A stretch of DNA of 64,000 bases. Origin: Triatoma infestans. Taxonomy: Eukaryota > Arthropoda > Insecta > Hemiptera > Reduviidae. The position numbers and the translations under genes are program-made. The stretch covers positions 248,001 to 312,000 of the forward strand of contig JAAEAF010000236.1 of NCBI GenBank assembly GCA_011037195.1. The letters are read 5' to 3'. The notes under the pieces were generated by a model. That model was not told the DNA's origin. It saw only the letters and a list, made by a program, of their open reading frames with translations, and made no database searches. Of the stretch, positions 56,785 through 64,000 are shown in pieces; within the stretch, counting starts at the first letter, position 1, and every line of letters starts with the position of its first letter.

Positions 56785-57022
56785 AAATTTCTAATTACAC
56801 ACTCACTTTTAGTTATTTCTGCCACAAAACTGAAAAAATAGTATTTCAAAAATAAGAAACTAACATAGAAAGATAATTTATAAAAAATAGGTCATAATTA
56901 TTCTTGCTTTATTAGTAATATTTCTCAGTTTATGAACTCATTGTTTGTGTGGGCTCCACTTGCCTTTATATAAAGACTTGGTCGGTGGCAGTGGTGGGGC
57001 AACTGACATTAACAGTCTCATT

Positions 57023-57841
57023 ATGGCCAAGTTAGATTCTCTCTCACAAGATATCGCAGCAGTTAGGAACGAGCAAACAGCTCTATCTACAGATTTAAAA
57101 AAATTTTAATGCAGAATTCAAAAAATTATCTGCAAACTTGGAAATAGATCTTAAGGTATGTAAAACTAAAATTTCAATGATAAGGAAGGAAAATAATTCT
57201 TTAAGGGATCAAATTGTTATTTTAAATAAACAAGTTTTACATTGTTTCCAATCTTCATATCATAACTTTGTTAAAATTGATAACGTTCCTTTAAATGAGA
57301 ATGAAAATCTCTTCGATTTTCTCAAACGAATAGCAAATATAATTGACATTGATTTAAAAGCAGATATGGTGGATTACATTTACCGACGTAAGTTTAGACG
57401 ACAAAATATTCCATCAATCTTATTAAATTCCTATATTCTTTAATAAGAAATAAATTCATTATAAATTCAAAGAGAAATAAAGAAAGAATAAACTCAGAGA
57501 TGGGCCAAAATATTTATACTAATGACCTTCTCTCGCCATTTACTTATAGATTATTTAAACAAGTAAGAGAAATAAAGACTCAAGGCCTATTAGAATCGGT
57601 ATGGCATAAAAATGGTTTAATTTTGGTTAAGCAAAATACTAACGACAAACCAAAGGTAATCCGATGCAAGGAGGATTTGTTGTTTTTGAGTCCTACAGAA
57701 AAATCTGTGATTCTGGCCAATACTTCTGAAGATGATCAGGATATTTGTGAATCCGATGCTTCAATTATGTCTACCAGCTCTAAGAGGAAAAGCAGCCGAC
57801 GTGTACATCCGCCATCTGTTTCTATTGCTGATTTTTATTGA
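57023..57841 (+). pseudogene. LINE A ORF1 (coiled coil plus FP25K-like domain)
   Basis: Starts ATG at 57023 (MAKLDSLSQDIAAVRNEQTA). A one-base disruption in the A7/T4 run near 57104 shifts the frame, and it continues NAEFKKLSANLEIDLKVCKT. The first about 75 residues have a coiled-coil heptad look. Next comes the block DNVPLNENENLFDFLKRIAN and, after another shift near 57420, KFIINSKRNKERINSEMGQN, then IYTNDLLSPFTYRLFKQVRE and VWHKNGLILVKQ. This order matches the FP-type RNA-binding/chaperone domain found in ORF1 of several LINE groups. It ends with a Ser-rich, basic tail at 57841. It is not a host gene. Confidence 0.75.
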
Positions 57842-57939
57842 AGAAGCCAAAATAGCGCCAAATGACAGCCCTTCCATGCATCCAGGCTTACAGCATAGAT
57901 CTCACAATGGCTCTAATCTTGATAGGTATAATGGTAACG

Positions 57940-58772
57940 AAAGGTATATTTTTTCTTTAAATATTTTATTATGGAATGTGCATGGATATAATAATTTTGC
58001 AACACATTCTAATGAATTGATTGGATTTGATAAAAATCTGCTTAACGGAAGCATGGCTGACCTGCTCTCTAAAGGAACCTCCTTTCGGGTTTAATGATTA
58101 TAACATATTCTCCTCTAATGCATTAAAAGAAAAGAGTAAAGGAAGAGCTAGTGGAGGAAATATGATTTTGATTACAAATAATATCGGTCTGTCAGAAATA
58201 TTAGAAATGACTGAATAGTGAATCTTTTTGAGGGTAGTAATATCAATGAATTCTTTCGTAATTGGTTTATTACATTGTAAACCAGATCTCCCAATAAATT
58301 ATTGGTTAGATTCCTTGGATGCTACTAAATGTAATATAAGAGATAAATTTACTGATTCAATTGTTGTTATTTGTGGTGTCTTTAATTCTAGGGTTGGCTT
58401 ACTAGATCAGATTATAAAAGATTTTACTCTATATTCGAAATTCTGTAAATACAGATCGAGTTTGGATGTAAGTTGTAACGCAAAGGGACGTCAGTTAATG
58501 AAATTTATGGATGAAAAGTCATTCGTTTTCTCAATGGTAGAAATGTCTCTGACAATCCGGGCCAATTTACCTGTGTGACGCCTCTTGGAAGGTCAACCAT
58601 TGACTTGGTTTGGCTGGATGTTTGTAATCTGTCATATTTCCAGGATCTTAAGGTACTAGAATTTGTTTCAGAATCAGATCATTTTCCTGTACAATTTAGT
58701 TTTAATTTGAATATAGTAAAAAATAATGACGCAACAACAGAGGAATCAGTATATGAAACTGTTATTAAATGA
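57940..58772 (+). pseudogene. LINE A ORF2, apurinic-like endonuclease domain
   Basis: Blocks of the exonuclease-endonuclease-phosphatase fold in order: ILLWNVHGYNN (start strand), a frameshift at about 58025, ICLTEAWLTCSL (catalytic Glu in the T-E-x-W-L motif), GRASGGNMILI, then VVICGVFNSRVG where G-D-F-N is expected (the Asp is now Val), and TPLGRSTIDLVWLD with SESDHFPVQFSF (final Asp-His pair present). At least four frame breaks and one altered active-site residue make it inactive. The domain nicks target DNA for target-primed reverse transcription. Confidence 0.8.
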
Positions 58773-59660
58773 AAACCGCATTTGGCATTAATGTATGCAG
58801 AATTTGATGTTAAGTACCAATTTAGCCATAGATTTAATGTTAAAACAATAAATGATATTAATTCTAATCTAATTTCTACTACAAGGAAACAGCTGAAACT
58901 TTGAATATGGTGCAGACTTGGAAGACAAAATCTTCTCGTAAATTAGTTAATAAAATAGAAAATAAAAATTACTGGTATGATTAAGAATGCATTGAATCAA
59001 AGACAAAAAGTTAAACAGTTGCTTCTTTTATGCAAAAAACACCATTTTAGCGACGAGGTAATGAAGCTTTATCTAAAAAAGAAGAAAGATTATAAGTCTT
59101 TGGTTAAATTTAAAAAAATCTTCTTTTTTCAATAAAGTTTCCAGTCAAATTAGTGATTGCAAAGATGTTATTCAATTCTGAAAAGTTGTTAATAATCTTA
59201 AATCAAAAAATAAAATTAATAAAAATCCAATAGATTTAAGTATTTTGGAACAATATTTGTTGCAACAACTAGAGCCCGAAATCATATTACAGGAAATCTT
59301 TATAGATACGGCTCATATAATTTTAGACAGATATATTTCTTCAGATGATATCTTATGTTCCATTAGAAAATGTAAACTCAACAAAGTGGCTGGGCCTGAT
59401 CAAGTATCATATGAATTTTTGAAATGCCTACCTTGTAACTGGTTACTGTATCTGGAAGTTTTCTTTAATAAAATTTTGGAATCTGAACACACAGCAACAA
59501 CACTGTTATTTATGCTACAAAACCGGACAATTATTTATGCTAGACTATCACCGGAAAGTTACAGATCAATTGGATTGGTAAATTGTTTAACAAAAATTTG
59601 TACACAAATAATTCAATTTAGGTTAGAAGAATGGTATTCGTGTCATAATATTATCCCACA
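58773..59660 (+). pseudogene. LINE A ORF2, linker and first part of reverse transcriptase
   Basis: The linker 58773-59240 is broken by stops but keeps NYWYD-x-ECIE-like residues. From 59245 an open frame reads the N-terminal reverse transcriptase: SSDDILCSIRKCKLNKVAGP, then DQVSYEFLK (the K-x-x-G-x-D motif), SPESYRSIGLVNCLTKI and IQFRLEEWYSCHNIIPQ. The sequence breaks off at the insertion point of LINE B. Confidence 0.85.
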
Positions 59661-60467
59661 GCCCTCGAGGGGACTGGGACGGAGGTGGTTGGTCCAAGGA
59701 TCAAGCACTCGGAACCCATGGGTAAATTTCCCAGCATCTTCCAGGCGGAGATATACGCTATCGGAAGATGTGTTCAATTTAACCTCGATAGGGGATACAG
59801 GAATCAGGAGATTGTAATCCTTTCTGATAGTCAAGCAGCCATTGGAGCTCTGGGTGCACCAGTCATTAACTCTAAAATGGTTTGGGAATGCCTAGATAAA
59901 CTTAACGATCTGGGCAGCAGGAACAAAGTTGCACTCTGGTGGGTGCCGGGGCATGTTGGCATTGAAGGGAATGAGATGGCCGACGCCCTGGCCAAGATAG
60001 GCGCTATGACCCCACTTCTGGGGCCGGAACCTTTTTGTGGGATTAGCGACCAGTTTCTGTTAGAGGAACTTAGGAAGGAGGAGGAGACGAAGAGATCTCA
60101 ACTCTGGTACTCCCTCCCCGGGTTGCGGCAGGCCAAGATCTGCTTGGGAAATTATAACCAACGGAGGTCGGAGGCCTGCATTGGATTGAGTAAGAACAAG
60201 CTCCGCGTACTTACGGGTTTCCTCACGGGGCATTGCCGACTTAGAGGACACGTGGCGAAGCTGGGCTTGGAAAGTGACAACTCATGCAGATTCTGTGGGG
60301 AGTTGGAGGAAACTCCAATACATCTCCTAACAGACTGCGAGGCTGCCACTCAGAGAAGGTTCAGGAACCTGGGCAGCTACCAGGTGGAGGAGGGGGACAT
60401 ACCCTCTCTAGAGCCCGTAAGGGTATTAGGATTCCTCAGGGATCTTAACCTGATGGAGGTATTGTAG
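59661..60467 (+). CDS. LINE B ORF2 C-terminal part: RNase H and zinc knuckle
   Basis: An open frame of about 268 codons from the truncation point to TAG at 60465-60467. RNase H removes RNA from the hybrid during retrotransposition. Catalytic residues visible: Glu in FQAEIYAI, Asp in ILSDSQAAI, and WWVPGHVGIEGNEMADALAK with His and the last Asp. The first Asp strand is missing because of the 5' truncation. Downstream come LLGPEPFCGI, LRVLTGFLTGHCRLRGH and the knuckle CRFCGELEETPIHLLTDC. No stop interrupts it. Alone it cannot retrotranspose. It is related to 9178-9643 and would belong to an I/R1-like LINE group, clade not determined. Confidence 0.9.
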   Translation, partial: ALEGTGTEVVGPRIKHSEPMGKFPSIFQAEIYAIGRCVQFNLDRGYRNQEIVILSDSQAAIGALGAPVINSKMVWECLDKLNDLGSRNKVALWWVPGHVGIEGNEMADALAKIGAMTPLLGPEPFCGISDQFLLEELRKEEETKRSQLWYSLPGLRQAKICLGNYNQRRSEACIGLSKNKLRVLTGFLTGHCRLRGHVAKLGLESDNSCRFCGELEETPIHLLTDCEAATQRRFRNLGSYQVEEGDIPSLEPVRVLGFLRDLNLMEVL

Positions 60468-60532
60468 AACGGATGTTCAACTGGGCATCCGTTCGGGTGC
60501 TATGGGCAGGCCTGTGGCACCCAGGGGGCATA

Positions 60533-60562
60533 GCACAATAGACCTGATTGAGGTCGCAGTGC
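60533..60562 (+). other. LINE B 3' UTR hairpin
   Basis: Outer helix GCAC/GTGC and inner helix GACCT/AGGTC, with AATA opposite GCA between the helices. The related LINE at 9135-9165 keeps the plan with other base pairs. A second hairpin, AACGGATG/CATCCGTT, lies at 60469-60494 just after the stop codon. Confidence 0.65.
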
Positions 60563-60603
60563 GTTGGCCCTCCCCCGATAAAAAAAAAAAAAAATCCTAC
60601 AAA

Positions 60604-61222
60604 GCCAAAATGGCTTTCGAAAACATAAAGGTTGCATGGATAATATCTTTATTTCAAATTTGTTAATACAAATTCATTTTGGTCTGAGGAAAAAAGAACT
60701 ATATTGTTTTTTTATAGATTTTCAAAAGGCTTTTGATTTGATACCACATTATTTACTCTGGAAAAAATTACAGACTTTGGGTGTAACAGGGAAAATGTTT
60801 CGATTAATACAACTACTATATAAAAATATGAAAATAAGTATAAAGAAAAATAATTCTAAAACTTGTGAGGCGTCTGTCTCTTAGCAAGGGTATCATACAG
60901 GGAGAAATACTTAGTCCAATGCTATTCCATTTTAATAGAAATTGAGACCTTTTTAAGGAAAAAAGAAGCTAATGGAATTCGAATAGGTAGTCGGACAGAT
61001 TTAATTTTGTTATCATATGCAAATGACCTAGTAATTTTTGGTGACAGTTTTACAGACATGCAGCATAAAATTAAACTTCTAGAGGAATATTGGACCAATA
61101 AACTAACTGTAAATGTTAATAAATCAAAAATACTAAAATTTGGTAAGGGTCGTATTCCGGCTAGACAGAGACAGTTTTATTACCGTAACACAAAAATTGA
61201 ACTTGTGAATCATATGTAAATC
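60604..61222 (+). pseudogene. LINE A ORF2, remaining reverse transcriptase
   Basis: Resumes QNGFRKHKGCMDNI, then motif A FFIDFQKAFDLI with its Asp, a break at 60885, GIIQGEILSPMLF, and motif C LLSYANDLVIFGD. The normal box is F/Y-A-D-D; here the first Asp is Asn, which would abolish catalysis. EEYWTNKLTVNVNKSKI follows. Confidence 0.88.
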
Positions 61223-62155
61223 TAATGCTTTCATTTGTAAATCTAATGTAGCAATTAAGTCAGTAATCCAAATCCTGTGTAAAGGTAAATCCAAGTCGTG
61301 GGAATCTCAGGTTTACTTGTTTGACTCTATTGTGAAAAATATATTGCTATACTGTGCGCCAGTGTGGGCGCTTAGGTATTTAGAAGATTTGGAAAAGATA
61401 CAATTAAATTTCTATAAAAATCTACTTTCTATCTCTCGCAATACACCTGGGTATTTACTACGCTTGGAAACAGGACGTTTAAAAATTCACTTTGCAATTG
61501 TTAAAGCATCTCTTAATTTAATGTTCCAAATTTTGAATTCTGATTCTTTTAATTACTCCAAAATCTGCCTCTTTCAACTGTTTTCATTTAGTGTCAAACC
61601 TAATAATAATCTAAACCACAATTGGTATTCTAGCTAACTGATATCATTTCAGGTTTAAACCTGGGAAATTTAGATTCATTAATAACATATTTAAAAGATA
61701 AATCAAATATTAATGTATTATTAAAAAAATGCAAAGCGCAAAATCAGTATCTTCTGAATTTGATCGAATGTTAAATTCTAATTATGTTATTTATAAAATC
61801 TTCTTATTTAAATAAACAATTAACCCAAAAACTTTTATTTCATGTAATTAAATTATTTATTCAATTTAGAAAGGCAGGACCTTATATTATTAAATTTACT
61901 ATAAAAAATATAACTTACACAATTGACCCAAATAAAATTTGTACTCTGTAATAGTGGAAAACATGAAAACATGATACATTTGTTTTTGGAATGCCCTGTG
62001 TATGATGTGTTTAGAAAATATTTAAACATTGATGTCGAAATATTAATAATGAAATGGAAAGAATAGCTAATGATTACAATCAGCAAAATATGTATAATGT
62101 TTATAAATATTTAAAAAAATATTTTAATACTCAGATCTTTCTTATTGAATGAATA
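61223..62155 (+). pseudogene. LINE A ORF2, C-terminal domain
   Basis: The frame at 61317-61637 reads IVKNILLYCAPVWALRYLED and LSISRNTPGYLLRLETGRL, the usual post-RT region. Further on, after several breaks, come NKICTLCNSGKHENMIHLFL and ECPVYDVFRKYL, a C-x2-C...H...C knuckle near 61940-62020. The 3' UTR runs to about 62338. Confidence 0.8.
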
Positions 62156-62350
62156 ATTAGTTAATGTGTATTTTGACTTAATGTTAACGACAGAAAGTGA
62201 TTGCATTACTTCTGCCTTTTGAATAACGATGTCAATTTATAATTTTATTTTATTCTATATATTTAGTTTATTTTTTTGTTTAAATTTGTGAAAGATGAGC
62301 CAACTCCTTTGTTACAGGTTGTAACCTATAAAACAAATAAATTTCTAATT

Positions 62351-62985
62351 GTACTATTTTTAATTCTACTATTTTCATTTGTAGCACTTAAAAAATTTGT
62401 TGGCAACTTTTAGACTAAATGTAGCTTTATATTAATATGAAAGAACTTAAGAGGGGAAGTATTTTTAAGCATTTATTTTTAACTCATACTTCAGACGAAA
62501 TGGATCAAAATAAGTCAATATTTTCATTGGCCGAGAGAACGATAAAAGCTGAAGATATAGTGTTTCCGTGATTCAAGTGTGTGTGAGTTTTGGTCCAGAT
62601 ACAACGAAGGCTGCCATCATATCCAGCCTTTCAGAACCCTCGTATTACTTGTGGACCTAGGTCCAATAATATGCTGGGCACCAAGGCTTTCTGTGTTTCT
62701 TTTGGGATCCTTTTTTTTTAGCCGTTAGACTTTTTCTTTCTTTTCCCATTTCCCAAACATCTTAAGGCTACTTTGCTCAGCTTTATCTTCATTTTATTTC
62801 GGTCACATTCATTTTTTATTTTGTTATTATAGTAAAATCGAGCCGTTCTCTTTCTGTTTCCTTTCTGTCTTTCTCTTATTTCTTGTATGTTACAGTGGCT
62901 GGTTTGGTTGTTGTTGTTGTTTTTTGTTCTAAATGTTTCAGCCATTTTGTTGATGAAAAAACACTTTATACGAATTTTTTCTTCT
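62351..62985. other. No gene recognised
   Basis: Mixed AT-rich sequence without a supported open frame. Confidence 0.5.
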
Positions 62986-63200
62986 ACAATCTATTTTTTT
63001 TTTTAAGGTACATTAATTTCTATGGTCATTGGCACCCGTATTGTATCGTAATAGACAACACTGTCCATCAACGGACAGTGAACAGTAGAGCCTCCTAGGA
63101 AGAAAAAAAATCTAAGGGCAGCACTGAACTCGAGGGAGCACTTATCTCTCCGCGTAGGAATCCAGCGGAACTAATCCCTTCTATCCCACAATCTATTTTT
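62986..63200 (-). mobile_element. tRNA-derived SINE1, minus strand
   Basis: Body 62999-63187 with a poly-T start (the A-tail reversed), then ACACTGTCCATCAACGGACAG, GCCTCCTAGGAAGA, CTAAGGGCAGCA and GGAACTAATCCCTTCTATC (head reversed). Perfect 13-bp TSD, ACAATCTATTTTT, at 62986-62998 and 63188-63200. Internal deletions shorten it relative to the 31-kb copies. Confidence 0.9.
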
Positions 63201-64000
63201 GTCATAACAGAAAGTTCTCAAAATAATTTGCAGAAATCAAAATAACATAGAAATAATGCATTTAATATTTAAACCTACAGTAACTTAATGAAAGGCTATT
63301 TGTATATTGATAGACCTTGCTTTGTTTCAAAACTTTTGCTTCGAGTAATGGGTATTAGGAAGCTTCTATTTTTGATCCTTTCTATTTCTAATAAAACTAG
63401 CCAGTTTCAGTAATCTTTAAAATTATTATTTTTTCCCCTTTCCTATTGGAATCACTTCTACCAACTTTCTTCGTGCTTTTGCTCCCGAAATGTACGATCC
63501 TAAATCAACTTATCGCTCGAGAGCTGGGCACTCAAAAATATGAAGCAATATTGGGGACAGATCATGGATTCTACCACTCCTATTTGATAGAGGCGTTTAT
63601 AAAGACAGTCTTGCCTCGTCTCCAACCGAAAAGAAGCAAATTCCTACTGCTCTGGGCCAAGTTTGAGTGTCTGGTCCATAAGCAGGCTATGTTACACTAA
63701 ATTTTCTCATTTAGTGTATACATACTCAAGTGCTCCAGCTGAACTACAGTGGAAACGGGCTGGGTTCAGAAGGTTTTCCAAATAAATAAATAAAACTTTG
63801 CTGAAAATGAATAATAGGACAAAAAAATATATATAAAAAAATGAATCAAATTAATGTAAATAAAGAGAACAGGAAAACTGGGCGCCATGCTATGGAATAT
63901 CCAATTATGCGTAAATCAAATTGGTTACAAAAGAAAAGAAATCGGAAAATCACTTAGGGCAACAGCGAACCGTAGTAATGTATAAGTAATCAGTAATCAG
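63201..64000. other. No gene recognised
   Basis: AT-rich with a mixed segment at 63440-63700. An 84-codon frame there (63446-63700) starts at a non-ATG codon and has no recognised domain. Nothing else assigned. Confidence 0.45.

Larger units (their letters stand above)
59653..60603 (+). mobile_element. LINE B: RNase H LINE fragment inserted into LINE A
   Basis: A 5'-truncated copy (59661-60595) ends in a 14-base poly-A. The target repeat ATCCCACA (59653-59660) and ATCCTACA (60596-60603) differs by one base. Removing the insert restores continuity of the LINE A reverse transcriptase reading. Base composition is clearly less AT-rich than the host LINE, and its frame is intact, so it is younger. 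Confidence 0.88.
56785..62350 (+). mobile_element. LINE A: ORF1/ORF2 non-LTR retrotransposon, degenerate, near full length
   Basis: ORF1, endonuclease, reverse transcriptase and C-terminal knuckle follow one another on the plus strand, with many frameshifts and stops. AAATTTCTAATT at 56785-56796 and 62339-62350 is a plausible 12-bp TSD, which would give an element of about 5.5 kb, of which about 0.94 kb (59661-60595) is a later insertion. The 3' end reads AACAAATAAATTTC with no long poly-A. No RNase H domain of its own was seen. Confidence 0.85.

Noticed and set aside
57023..57841. Host gene with coiled coil
   Set aside because: Context (endonuclease and reverse transcriptase directly downstream, same strand) and the FP-like domain identify it as ORF1 of a LINE.
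63446..63700. 84-codon frame as a partial host exon
   Set aside because: Starts at a non-ATG codon, no recognised homology, and no convincing acceptor or donor was identified. Left unassigned.

Overview
This is an A+T-rich nuclear genome window from an animal, most likely an insect. The evidence is spliced genes with GT-AG introns, many non-LTR retrotransposons, a mariner transposon, tRNA-derived SINEs, Penelope-like fold-back elements and long microsatellites. No bacterial, phage or organellar genes are visible. The clearest host genes are on the minus strand and encode insect-type arylalkylamine N-acetyltransferases (aaNAT, GNAT fold). One gene (28761-30975) is complete from its second exon to the stop: two exons joined in phase 0 give about 206 residues. 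A paralogous exon with the same intron phases lies at 13491-13765, and its downstream exon is not in the window.

Almost everything else recognisable is mobile DNA. Layout: 1-560, fold-back element with hammerhead-like motifs; 560-8530, AT-rich DNA with fragments of a large modular repeat (called R here) and one SINE; 8531-12700, fold-back elements, a 5'-truncated RNase H LINE with a very long target-site duplication (TSD), and R; 13491-15640, aaNAT exon and a LINE 3' end; 15950-22940, fold-back, SINE2 composite, dead mariner, LINE tails and R; 22940-28400, mostly AT-rich; 28400-31000, aaNAT gene with an intact fold-back in its 3' flank; 31067-36112, four SINEs and a non-autonomous hAT element; 36695-37710, the best R copy; 38587-47740, a 5'-truncated retro-copy, R, a second fold-back type, a minus-strand LINE and an expanded fold-back; 47740-56780, mostly unassigned; 56785-62350, a degenerate ORF1/ORF2 LINE interrupted by an RNase H LINE; 62986-64000, one SINE and unassigned sequence.

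The most interesting themes are: (1) palindromic Penelope-like elements whose arms carry hammerhead-ribozyme-like cores, one of them intact and inside the predicted 3' UTR of the aaNAT gene; (2) a two-helix 3' hairpin that appears to covary between two RNase H LINE copies, with a SINE tail that resembles the end of the same LINE; (3) a hierarchy of nested insertions readable from exact TSDs; (4) the R repeat, built of about 290-bp modules between inverted CTCTTACT-type ends. Coordinates of degenerate repeats are by eye and approximate. TSDs and splice sites were read base by base.
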